NCBI RefSeq assembly: GCF_036231355.1
Contig: NZ_CP109496.1
Coordinates: forward strand, 7,750,001-7,814,000
From: Streptomyces sp. NBC_01431
GTDB lineage: Bacteria; Actinomycetota; Actinomycetes; Streptomycetales; Streptomycetaceae
DNA length: 64,000 bases
Reading direction: 5' to 3'
Positions 26,801 to 34,606 of this stretch are shown here, one piece after another. The notes below the pieces were generated by a model, which saw only the letters and a program-made list of their open reading frames with translations, was not told the origin of the DNA and searched no databases. Numbering within the stretch: the first letter of the stretch is position 1; the number at the start of each line of letters is the position of its first letter. A program made the translations under genes and the position numbers.

Positions 26801-27093
26801 GGCCCCAACCATGCAGCCACGCGCACCCGTTGCCGCACCGACCACGCGTGAGCGCCTCGGCGGCATTGGCCCGTACGGCCCACGCGGGCCGGGGTTTTTA
26901 GCGGTGGACGAGTATCCGGTCGGGTCGTCGTGCGAGCCGCCGGATTCATACCTTCGGGTGAGGGCGACTCGTACCTCTGGGTGAGGGAGACCGATTTCGG
27001 CGCTCCCTTCGGCCGGTCCTCTCGCCGTGAACGGCGCGGTGGTCGTCGACGGGGTGCCCGCGTAGTCATGGGGGAGGGCGCGTGGTGCGGTAC

Positions 27094-27260
27094 ATGGCGT
27101 CTCTCTGGCGGCGCCTGCGATACCGGTTCGACAGTCTGGTGTACCGCAGCAGCTCCGCACTCATCGGCTGGCTCACGCTCATCTGCCTGTGCGTGGTCGT
27201 TCCGATGAGCGTCCTGCTGGTGCGGGCGGACCGTCGGGCATCCGAGATCTTCACCGGACA
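27094..27260 (+). pseudogene. N-terminal fragment of a CASTOR/POLLUX-like ion-channel protein
   Basis: From ATG 27094 (or GTG 27082) the frame reads ASLWRRLRYRFDSLVYRSSSALIGWLTLICLCVVVPMSVLLVRADR. This is a basic N-terminus and first membrane helix of the type found in actinomycete CASTOR/POLLUX-related channels (assignment from memory). Near 27260 it runs into the antisense of another gene fragment, so only about 55 codons remain. Confidence 0.5.
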
Positions 27261-27289
27261 GCTGGTGGCGGTGTGGGTCAGTGTCGGAC

Positions 27290-27807
27290 AGACCTTGACG
27301 CAGGACATAGAGGCACCCCCCGCTCGGGATCTCCTGGTCGAGGGCACGGAACTGGACGGCCTCGGCGGGGGCGTCGAAGTCCTCGATGTACTTGCCGACG
27401 AGCTCGTCCGGAACGGTGCCGTAGAGGTGCGCGTAAGCGTGGTTGGTCCACAGTTGGTGGCCCTCGCTGTCCCGGATGAAGGCGGCCGGGGCGAGGTCCA
27501 CGAGGCCCTCGAACGCGTCGTACCGGCGCGGGACTTCGGAGGCTTCGGGGTGGGCGTCGACCTCCACAGCGAGGCCGCGCGTACGACTGGGGGCGCGGCT
27601 CTCGTCCAGGGGCCGGCTCACATCGAAGGTGCGGCCGTCGAAGCGGGCCTGCCAGCGGTCCTCCTCCGGCGGTCGCCCCGGTGTCGAGAGTTCCTGACGC
27701 ATCCGGTCGAGGAAGCGCTGCGCCGTGCGCGTGTCGGCGAGAGCGCCGCCTCCCCGCTCCAGCACCTGCCACGGCTCGCAGTGGCGCCACGACGTCCTCA
27801 CCGCCAC
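27290..27807 (-). pseudogene. PAS-domain protein fragment
   Basis: On the minus strand, FEGLVDLAPAAFIRDSEGHQLWTNHAYAHLYG and the following DELVGKYIEDFDAP are a clear PAS core preceded by an unrecognised segment. The good coding stretch ends near 27290, where the opposite-strand channel fragment starts. No effector domain is left. It was probably part of a PAS-containing sensor or regulator. Confidence 0.55.
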
Positions 27808-27809
27808 GG

Positions 27810-28331
27810 AGCGCGCGGCCCTGAGCCCGCCTGGCCCGGACCCCGGTCCCGCGCCCGACCCATCATCGGGGCCCTACGGCATCGACACCGACACCCTCGA
27901 ACAATCCCTCATCGACACCCTCACCCCCGACGCCCGTCTGCCAGCTGCCACCGTCGCCGCACACAGCGGATATCCCGAGAGCACCGTGCGCCGCCGCCTC
28001 GCGCGCATGTCCGCCCAGCACCGCCTGGCCACCCAGGTCCTGATCGACCCACGCCGCCTGGGACTGGCCGTCGAGGCCAAACTCCTCTTCCGCGCAGCCC
28101 CCCGACCGCCTCGCGACCGCCGGACAGGCACCGGCCGACCACCACGCCGTCCACGGCGCGTTCGCAACCTCCGGCCCCTGCGATCTGCACGCCGCCGCGT
28201 ACTTCCCCGACCTGACCGCGCTCTATGAGTTCCTCTCCCGCGACCTGACCGGCCTGAGCATCACCCACGTCGAATCCGCCATCGTCAGTCGCACCGCCAA
28301 ACGCCTCGCCCCACCCGCCCCCAACCGCTGA
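27810..28331 (+). pseudogene. Frameshifted Lrp/AsnC-family regulator, N-terminus missing
   Basis: A plus-strand frame gives the HTH LIDTLTPDARLPAATVAAHSGYPESTVRRRLARM and the start of the sensor domain (QVLIDPRRLGLAVEAKLLFRAAP). After a frameshift near 28105 it continues as DRLATAGQAPADHHAVHGAFATSGPCDLHAAAYF, ending with SITHVESAIVSRTAKRL and a stop at 28329-28331. This is one Lrp-type unit of the double-length actinomycete Lrp regulators; the first unit and the start are gone. Confidence 0.65.
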
Positions 28332-28862
28332 CGAGGCGGACTTCGTAGGCCACCGCCGCGTTGGGTAGCCGCATCGCCGAACGCTCACTCAGATGACGGC
28401 AGTTCGTCCGCGTGGCAGAGGCAACCGGGCAGTGCTCGCATATCCAGTACTGGCGTGCAGGGGCGAGAGCGCTCTTTTCAGCAGGCAATAGCCGAGTACC
28501 TGCAATGGGTCATCGGCGGTTCCATAAGCGGGCCTTGGGCTTACCTAAACGGATTCCCCAAGAATGTGACCTTGGGCGAGAGCGTCGACACGCTGTGCAA
28601 TTGCACACAAGTGGAGCTACTCACTCCATGATAACGATCTTCCTAAGTGGCGCCCCTCGGGTTTGCCATCCATTGGAATGGACCTTTGGTTCACGTGCAG
28701 TCAAATCCCGTACAGGGAAAGGAACTTGGGGGCCGCGTCGGCTGGTCCCGCGCATTGTTCCGCAGTGCACGCTCCCATTCCCCGCACAAAGAGGCCCTGT
28801 TAGTCCGTGCATCCGTTCTGGCACACTTCCGGCCAACCACAACTCCCCCACAGAAATGAGGT
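28332..28862 (+). other. Intergenic region before the secreted-protease operon
   Basis: About 530 bases, noticeably less GC-rich from 28440 to 28680. On the minus strand, 28335-28455 has a protein-like patch with a CxxC motif (YWICEHCPVASATRTNCRHL) that may be a relic of a small zinc protein. The rest presumably contains the promoter of the downstream exported-protein genes; no clear -10/-35 was assigned. Confidence 0.35.
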
Positions 28863-30917
28863 GTGGCCTTGTCCGGTCGCAGAAGACAGGTTCAGCAAAG
28901 GCGGCGAAGACGCGGCATTCTCGTCGCAGCGGTAGCCGTCACGGCGGGAGCACTCGTCACTACAGCGGCGCTCGGTGGCGTCTTCGACCACCACTCGTCC
29001 CGACCTGAGATCACCGCGGCGCGGGCCGCCGTGGACGGTCCCGCTCCGGCACCCGCACACGACAAGACCCCGGAACCGGTGGCCCGAATACCCAACGAAG
29101 ACCGCAAGCGCGGCCTGGTCTACAAGGGCCTGAGTTCCGCGCCCAAGGGTGACCGTTGCGCCGGCGTCCTGCGCACCGCCGACGGCCGGTGCACGCACGG
29201 TCCCGACAAGCCCCCCAAGGGGGTGGACATCTCCAAGGACACGCCACCCGCCGTGAAGACACAGGGAGCGGCCGGAACGCCAAGCCGCCCCGCCACCCAA
29301 AAGCCCTCCACGGAACAGCCGTCCTCCGGCACCACGGCCTCTGTGGACGCCCGCCAGGCGGGCACCGCCGCCAAGACGCCGCCCGCCGCCCCCACCCAGG
29401 GCACCGGAAGCGGGAAGGCGGCGCCGGGTGGTCAAGCGGTGCAGTGCGACGGCGACGGGAGCACGGGCAACCGGGTACAGGTGGTGTACGCGCACGATCC
29501 CGGCAACGACCGGTACGGCGAGTACCTGGCGTCGTTCCGCAGGTGGGCCGCCGACGCCGACACCATCTACTTCGCCAGCGCGCAGGAGACCGGGGGCGTA
29601 CGGCACATCCGGTACGTGACCGGAGCCGACTGCACGCCGTCCGTGCTCGACGTGGAGGTGGCGAGTTCGGCACTCGCCGAGTTCGGTGCGCTGAACTCCG
29701 CACTCGCGCAGAAGGGTTTCGACCGGCTCGACCGCAAGTACATGATCTTCGCGGACGCCAAGGTCTACTGTGGCATCGGTACCTTCAACGGTGACGAGCG
29801 CCCCGGCGCCGCCAACCTCAGCAACTTCGGCCCCTCCTACGGCCGCACGGACGCCGGCTGCTGGAGTGGTTCCACCGCGGCGCACGAGCTCGGACACAAC
29901 CTCGGTGCGGTGAACAACAGCGCACCGAACAGCAGCGGAGGCGCGCACTGCACCGACGAGTGGGACATCATGTGCTACTCGGACACGCCGTACTACCCCA
30001 CCATGCGCATCGTCTGTAGCGAGCAGAGCCACGACGAGCGCCTGGACTGCAACCACGACGACTACTACAACACCAATCCACCGGCGGGCAGTTACCTCGC
30101 CACGCACTGGAACGTCGCGAAAAACCAGTTCCTGATGACCGGCGGTGGAACCCGGCCCGACCCGGACCCGAGCCCCACTCCGACCCCGAAGCCCACGCCG
30201 ACGCCGACCGGCAGCACCGGACCGACGACGGGCCCCGTCCCGGTCCTCGGGCAGCTGACGTCCGACTCGGCCGTGGTCAGCTGGTCGGCGGCGTCCTCCG
30301 CAGCCTGGTATCAGCTCCTGCTCAACGACAGCCACCTGGCATGGGTCCAGCCCAATTCGGCGCGGGTCTACAACCTGCAGCCCGACACCGACTACAGGCT
30401 CGCCGTCTCGGTCCGCGACCAGGCCGGCCGCGACTCCGGACCCGGCCGCGCGCTGTCGTTCCACACCCCGCCCGTCGGCGGCACCGCTACCAAACCCGGC
30501 ACGCGGTACACGCTGACCAATGGTCACACGGGGCTTGCGGCTGAGATCTGGGGCGGCGGGAGCGCGGACGGCACCGTCCTGGTCGGTTCCCAGCCCAACG
30601 GGTTCACCCCTCAGCAGTGGTACTTCGATGACGTTGCCGGCGGCAGTGCGCGCCTTCGCTCGGCCGTGTCGGGCAAGTGCCTGCAGATCGGCGGTGCCGC
30701 GGCCCCCGGCCAGTGGGTCGCCCAACAGCCCTGCTCCGGCAGTGACGCCCAGCAGTGGCGACTCACCAAGTCGGGAACCGGCCTGCGCCTGACCGCCAAG
30801 AACAGCTCACTCGTCCTGGGCGTCGGCAATCGCCCGTACTACGGAGCCTGGCTGCTCGAACTCCAGGACCCGGACACCTCCAACTACCAGAACTGGGCCC
30901 TGCAGAAAGCATCCTGA
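28863..30917 (+). CDS. Exported metzincin-like zinc metalloprotease with Fn3 and ricin-type domains
   Basis: A 684-residue multidomain exported protein. It has a basic N-terminus and one hydrophobic segment (about 19-40, signal anchor or signal peptide), then a Pro/Thr/Ala-rich linker to ~190. The protease domain spans about 200-428, with HELGH (His341, Glu342, His345), the downstream Met-turn IMCY (Met370) and several cysteines. A PTP-repeat linker follows (432-456), then a fibronectin type III domain (458-535) and a ricin B-type trefoil lectin (545-684, QQW motifs). In metzincins the third zinc ligand follows as HExxHxxGxxH/D; here that position is Asn351, so His362 or another residue may substitute. 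GTG 28863 is very close to its GAGG site; TTG 28869 is a plausible alternative. Confidence 0.8.
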   Translation: MALSGRRRQVQQRRRRRGILVAAVAVTAGALVTTAALGGVFDHHSSRPEITAARAAVDGPAPAPAHDKTPEPVARIPNEDRKRGLVYKGLSSAPKGDRCAGVLRTADGRCTHGPDKPPKGVDISKDTPPAVKTQGAAGTPSRPATQKPSTEQPSSGTTASVDARQAGTAAKTPPAAPTQGTGSGKAAPGGQAVQCDGDGSTGNRVQVVYAHDPGNDRYGEYLASFRRWAADADTIYFASAQETGGVRHIRYVTGADCTPSVLDVEVASSALAEFGALNSALAQKGFDRLDRKYMIFADAKVYCGIGTFNGDERPGAANLSNFGPSYGRTDAGCWSGSTAAHELGHNLGAVNNSAPNSSGGAHCTDEWDIMCYSDTPYYPTMRIVCSEQSHDERLDCNHDDYYNTNPPAGSYLATHWNVAKNQFLMTGGGTRPDPDPSPTPTPKPTPTPTGSTGPTTGPVPVLGQLTSDSAVVSWSAASSAAWYQLLLNDSHLAWVQPNSARVYNLQPDTDYRLAVSVRDQAGRDSGPGRALSFHTPPVGGTATKPGTRYTLTNGHTGLAAEIWGGGSADGTVLVGSQPNGFTPQQWYFDDVAGGSARLRSAVSGKCLQIGGAAAPGQWVAQQPCSGSDAQQWRLTKSGTGLRLTAKNSSLVLGVGNRPYYGAWLLELQDPDTSNYQNWALQKAS

Positions 30918-30929
30918 CCCCCCACCAAC

Positions 30930-30959
30930 GGCAGGGGCCGTCCTCGTACGGCCCCTGCC
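30930..30959 (+). terminator. Strong hairpin between the protease and the next gene
   Basis: Perfect 12-bp arms GGCAGGGGCCGT and ACGGCCCCTGCC with a 6-base loop, 13 bases after the protease stop and 29 bases before the next ATG. It could end transcription or act as a processing/attenuation point that lowers expression of the three following genes. Confidence 0.65.
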
Positions 30960-30987
30960 AGCCCCCTCACACCGGAGCCACCCCCTC

Positions 30988-31557
30988 ATGCCCGATCGCC
31001 GCTTCACGGCAGTGACCACCGCCCTCACCGGCCTGCTCCTCCTAGGCTCCGCGGCCACGGCACACGCCCACGGCGACACCATCCATCTGACCGTCACGGG
31101 CGTGTCCGCCGGCCACCCCGTCACCAAGGCGACCTGGGAGGACGACGGTCACCCCGTCGACGAGAAAGTCGCCGGCACCCTCACCGCCACCTCGGCCGAC
31201 GGCACCAGTGTCGGGCCCTGGCGGTTCGTACCGGTAGCCGGTGAGCCCGGAACGTTCACCACCGCCGAGGCTCTGCCCGCCGGTCGCTGGACCATCACGG
31301 CACAGACAGCCTTCCCGGCGCTCGGCCGCGCCGAGTCCCAGGCCGAGGTGGCCCCCGCGTCGGTCGCCCCGTCGCCCGCCGCGCCGGCAGCGGCAACACC
31401 TCCGGCGGCAGCACCTCGGGCGGCAGCACCTCGTACCGAATCCGACGGCGGACCGGGCGTAGGCACCCCGTTGGCCATCGGCGGCGCCGCCCTGTTCGTC
31501 GCCATCGGTGGCTTCGCCGCATTCCGAGTGCGGCGCCGCCGGAACCGCCCTTCCTGA
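30988..31557 (+). CDS. Exported Ig-like protein with C-terminal membrane anchor
   Basis: A 189-residue surface protein. The signal peptide ends at TAHA, so the mature chain would begin with His-Gly-Asp. Residues about 28-115 form a beta-rich CopC/YtkA-like fold (IHLTVTGV... PWRFVPVAGEPGTF... GRWTITAQTAF). An Ala/Pro-rich spacer then leads to a C-terminal transmembrane helix (PLAIGGAALFVAIGGFAAF) and a basic tail (RVRRRRN). An N-terminal histidine of the mature chain is a copper ligand in CopC; whether that holds here is speculation. It lies in a co-directional run with three other exported proteins. Confidence 0.7.
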   Translation: MPDRRFTAVTTALTGLLLLGSAATAHAHGDTIHLTVTGVSAGHPVTKATWEDDGHPVDEKVAGTLTATSADGTSVGPWRFVPVAGEPGTFTTAEALPAGRWTITAQTAFPALGRAESQAEVAPASVAPSPAAPAAATPPAAAPRAAAPRTESDGGPGVGTPLAIGGAALFVAIGGFAAFRVRRRRNRPS

Positions 31558-31595
31558 TCAGGACGACCGCCTTGATCAAGACAAAGGAACCCCCC

Positions 31596-32471
31596 ATGCA
31601 CAGATTCCGCAGGACTTCCCGCATACCCGCTCATACGCCGACCCGCAGGCCGGGCGGCAGAAGGACACTCGCGTCCACAGTGGCCGCCGCCCTGTCCGCC
31701 GGCCTCCTGCTGGCCGTCGCCCCGCAGGCCCAGGCCGCCATCACCGGAACAGTCGTCGGCGGCCAGGGGAATTTCGCCACCGTCAACCAGCGTTCTCTGC
31801 CCACGCTGTCCTCCAACATCACCGGCAGCTCTCCGGTCGGCGACCACATCCCGATGGTCTGCCGGACCACCGGCGACGCCGTGGAGAACAACTCGCGCTG
31901 GATCTGGTCCGGCGCGTACTACCTCGCCGACGCATTCATCCGCGAGGACACCGGCAGCCTGCCGGTCTGCAGCTCCACCCGGCCCACCAGCTGGACGGTC
32001 CTCAACATCGGCATGCAGAAGCAGGTCCAGAATCAGTGGTGTTGGGACGCCTCGGGCCTGACCATCGCCAACTACTGGGGATACACCGGCTACACCCAGT
32101 ACGACTTCTGCCGACTGGCCGCCCAGAACAGCTGGCTGGACTGCAACAACCAGCCCGCCACGCTCGACGACATGGCCAACGCCCTCAAGAACATGGGCTT
32201 CCGCAACAGCGGCACCGACCTCTACCGCAGCGCGTCCTTCAGCGAGACCCAGAACGAGATCGCGAACGGGCGCCCGCTCGCCGTCCGCATCGGCTGGACC
32301 TCCGGCGGCGGCCACATGAACGTCATCTACGGCTACGACAGCACCAGCAACATGGTGGCAGTCGGCGACCCGTGGCCCAGCACCCAGACCTACACCTGGT
32401 GGGACTACTCCACCTACGCCGGAAACAACTCCTTCCGGTGGACCCACACGCGCACAGGCATCCACGGCTAG
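31596..32471 (+). CDS. Secreted papain-fold (C39-like) cysteine protease with SH3-like region
   Basis: A 291-residue exported protein. It has a long basic n-region and signal peptide cut near AQA-AITG (residue ~48). Residues 50-125 look like a bacterial SH3-like fold (VNQRSLPTLSSNITGSSPVGDHIPMVCRT-type pattern, RWIWSGAYYLADAFI). The peptidase domain follows: QNQWCWDAS with Gln147 and Cys149, GGGHMNVIYGYD with His240, and VGDPW with Asp258, the classical Cys-His-Asp set of C39_2/papain-like peptidases. ATG 31596 is preferred because AAAGGA lies 8 bases upstream; TTG 31572 is less likely. It ends 10 bases before its partner gene. Confidence 0.82.
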   Translation: MHRFRRTSRIPAHTPTRRPGGRRTLASTVAAALSAGLLLAVAPQAQAAITGTVVGGQGNFATVNQRSLPTLSSNITGSSPVGDHIPMVCRTTGDAVENNSRWIWSGAYYLADAFIREDTGSLPVCSSTRPTSWTVLNIGMQKQVQNQWCWDASGLTIANYWGYTGYTQYDFCRLAAQNSWLDCNNQPATLDDMANALKNMGFRNSGTDLYRSASFSETQNEIANGRPLAVRIGWTSGGGHMNVIYGYDSTSNMVAVGDPWPSTQTYTWWDYSTYAGNNSFRWTHTRTGIHG

Positions 32472-32481
32472 GGGACCCACC

Positions 32482-33345
32482 ATGCACCGTACAACCACAC
32501 GCGCCGCCATCCTGTTCGCCGCCGCTGCCGCCACCCTGTGCGCGGGCGCTCCCGCGCAAGCCGCCGACCGCCCCACCGCACCCGCCGCGACCGACTACAC
32601 CGCCGCTCAGCAAGTGCTGCGCTCCGGCCAGGTCCACGACACCGTTTCCCGCTTCCTGACGGCCGCCGAGCACCGTACGCCGGCCGCCGGCGCAGACGGC
32701 GGCACGGCCGGCAACCCGCGCGGCCTCGTCCAAGCCCCCACCACGTCACCCGGCTTCGACCTCAAGAAGCCCGTGCCGCTCTACGAACTCGCACCCGAGT
32801 TCGTCACCGGCAAGACCAAGCCGACCGCCGCCTCGGCTCTGCGGCTCTCCTACCTCGTCTCCCGTGTCTCCGCGGCCAATGGCCACCAGGCCGCCGTCCT
32901 GCTCGCCCAGAAACAGGGCGGCCACGCCTGGGAGCTGGCGGGGATCCGCGACGGCGACGCGGATGTCAGCACCGCCGAGCGCGGCACCGATCAGGAACAG
33001 ACCTTCATGGAACCTCAGATCCACGCCTGGTACCGGGTGACCAGCAATGGCACCGTCGAACCACTCAACAAGGAGGCCGGCGTGGCCCTCCAAGGCAAGC
33101 AGCACGTCACCCTCAAGGCCTACCAGCAACTCGTCGCCAAGCGCTACAGCGACAAGCTCCCGGGCTCGGCCTACGACCGCAAGGGCCTCGCCGGCGGTTA
33201 CGCCCCTGTCGAAGACCGGGCCCCCACCACGACGGCCGCTGCCGCCGGTTCCTCACGTCCCTGGCTCCCTGCCGCCTCCGGCGCGGCAGCCCTGTCGGCG
33301 GCAGGCGGAGGGCTCCTGCACCTGCGCCGCCGACGGCGCTCCTGA
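32482..33345 (+). CDS. Exported, C-terminally anchored partner of the cysteine protease
   Basis: A 287-residue protein with signal peptide (cut near AQA-ADRP), a ~200-residue extracellular domain with no recognised family, an Ala/Thr/Pro-rich stalk, a C-terminal hydrophobic helix (WLPAASGAAALSAAGGGLLHL) and a terminal LRRRRRS. The domain contains KKPVPLYELAPEFVTGK and MEPQIHAWYRV motifs. Gene order and the 10-base gap suggest it is cotranslated with the cysteine protease. It might be a substrate, inhibitor or membrane tether of it; none of these is shown by sequence. Confidence 0.7.
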   Translation: MHRTTTRAAILFAAAAATLCAGAPAQAADRPTAPAATDYTAAQQVLRSGQVHDTVSRFLTAAEHRTPAAGADGGTAGNPRGLVQAPTTSPGFDLKKPVPLYELAPEFVTGKTKPTAASALRLSYLVSRVSAANGHQAAVLLAQKQGGHAWELAGIRDGDADVSTAERGTDQEQTFMEPQIHAWYRVTSNGTVEPLNKEAGVALQGKQHVTLKAYQQLVAKRYSDKLPGSAYDRKGLAGGYAPVEDRAPTTTAAAAGSSRPWLPAASGAAALSAAGGGLLHLRRRRRS

Positions 33346-33399
33346 CGTACAGCGCCGCCGGGACGAGCTCCCGGTCAGGGTGCAGCGGGTGAGGCGCCG

Positions 33400-33530
33400 G
33401 GGTCGGCCAGGGGCGAGCGCCGCCGCGCCGACGAGCCCGGCGTCTTTCCGGGCAGCGCCGGGACGAGCGTGAGGCGGGCCGCGAACGGCAGGGCCGCGTA
33501 GGTGGCGAGGTGACGTTGGCGGGGGAGTGA
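33400..33530 (-). pseudogene. Possible 3' relic of a ROK-type sugar kinase
   Basis: On the minus strand, TYAALPFAARLTLVPALPG in one frame and KDAGLVGAAALA in the next together resemble the C-terminus of ROK-family kinases, whose last helix often reads DAG-V/L-GAA. A very short and uncertain remnant. Confidence 0.25.
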
Positions 33531-33537
33531 AGAAGAC

Positions 33538-33686
33538 GGCACCGGCCTGGGCGACGCCGCCGCCCGGTTCGATCCCAGCCGGCCGGTCGCGGCCCTGCTG
33601 CACGGCGTGCCGCCGTGGATCGGCGACGACCAGCAGGTGGCGAACGTCGTCGCCGCACTGCGGGAACGGCTGCCGCCCGGCAGCGC
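33538..33686 (+). pseudogene. S-adenosyl methyltransferase (PF04672-like) fragment
   Basis: RFDPSRPVAALLHGVPPWIGDDQQVANVVAALRERLPPGS is the recognisable middle of the actinomycete S-adenosyl methyltransferase family (PF04672). It is preceded by unrelated sequence and followed at once by the end of another gene, so both flanks are lost. Confidence 0.55.
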
Positions 33687-33908
33687 ATCGGGACGGAGAT
33701 CTTCGGGCGGGCCGACCCGGGGCCCGGGTCCGACCGTCACCAACGCGTTCGCCCCTGAGAAGACAGACGGCTCTCCAACGGCCGGCAGAAGTCCGGCCTG
33801 TCGCTTCTCCGGCATTTCACCGGGGACTGGCCGGAGGCCATCGAGGGCTCCGAACATGGTGAGGTCGAGTATGAGCTCACGCGGGCCGGGTGGGAACGGA
33901 ACCGATAG
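33687..33908 (+). pseudogene. Unknown gene tail with in-frame stop
   Basis: A protein-like frame reads IGTEIFGRADPGPGSDRHQRVRP, meets TGA at 33756-33758, and continues in the same frame as EDRRLSNGRQKSGLSLLRHF, then TGDWPEAIEGSEHGEVEYELTRAGWERNR, to TAG at 33906-33908. The family is not recognised. The in-frame stop and missing start mark it as a relic, or as the tail of a small surviving gene after the TGA. Confidence 0.4.
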
Positions 33909-33961
33909 ACACAGCCGGGCATGTCTGCCGGCGCCCAGCGTCCCGGGTGCCGGCGGACCGC

Positions 33962-34606
33962 TCAGCGCCGCAGGTAGGCGAGGACCGCGAGGACCCGGCG
34001 GTTGTCCTCCGCCGACGGGGCGATGCCGAGCTTCGCGAAAATGCTCGCGGTGTGCTTGGCGACGGCGCTCTCGCTGAAGTGGAGGGTTCCCGCGATGGCG
34101 GCGTTGGAGCGGCCCTCCGCCATGAGTTCCAGCACGTCGCGCTCGCGCGCGGTCAGGGCGGAGATGGTGCCGCGAGCCTCGCCACGTGCCAGCAGGCGTC
34201 CGATCACCTGCGGGTCCAGGACGGTGCCGCCCGCCGCGACACGGCGTACGGCGTCGACGAACTGGTCGCTGTCGGTCACCCGGTCCTTCAGCAGGTAGCC
34301 CACCGCGCCGTCTTCGCTCGACAGGAGCTCGTTCGCGTAGAGCTGGTCGACGTACTGTGACAGCACGAGCACCGGGAGCCCGCGGTGGCGGCGCCGGGCT
34401 TCGAGCGCGGCCTGCAGGCCCTCGTCGGTGTGGGTCGGCGGCAGGCGTACGTCGACGACTGCCACGTCCGGCCGCTCCTCTACCAGCGCGCGCAGCAGTC
34501 CGGGGCCGTTGTCCACAGCGGCGACGACGTCGAAGCCCTGCTCGGTGAGCGTGCGGACCAGGCCGTCCCTCAGCAGGAAGAGGTCTTCGGCAAGGACGAC
34601 GCGCAC
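33962..34606 (-). CDS. NarL/LuxR-family response regulator
   Basis: A 214-residue response regulator. The receiver domain (1-120) has acidic Glu7/Asp8, the phospho-acceptor Asp52 in VVDVRLPP, SQY at the switch Ser, and the conserved Lys in YLLKDRV. The C-terminal LuxR HTH is TARERDVLELMAEGRSNAAIAGTLHFSESAVAKHTASIFAKLG. GTG 34606 lies 37 bases inside the end of the kinase gene, so the pair is strongly coupled. It is the partner of the upstream histidine kinase and probably controls the adjacent CPBP genes or its own operon. It closely resembles the other regulator at 39068-39850. Confidence 0.93.
   Translation of the reverse strand: MRVVLAEDLFLLRDGLVRTLTEQGFDVVAAVDNGPGLLRALVEERPDVAVVDVRLPPTHTDEGLQAALEARRRHRGLPVLVLSQYVDQLYANELLSSEDGAVGYLLKDRVTDSDQFVDAVRRVAAGGTVLDPQVIGRLLARGEARGTISALTARERDVLELMAEGRSNAAIAGTLHFSESAVAKHTASIFAKLGIAPSAEDNRRVLAVLAYLRR

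Noticed and set aside
26801..27160. Upstream extension of the amine oxidase to a 790-residue protein
   Set aside because: The added ~120 residues precede a clear Tat signal and lack conserved motifs; they run antisense over an unrelated channel-gene fragment.
28800..30725. 641-codon open frame on the minus strand
   Set aside because: It is antisense to the exported metalloprotease, whose zinc motif, linkers and lectin domain are unmistakable; long antisense frames are expected at this GC content.
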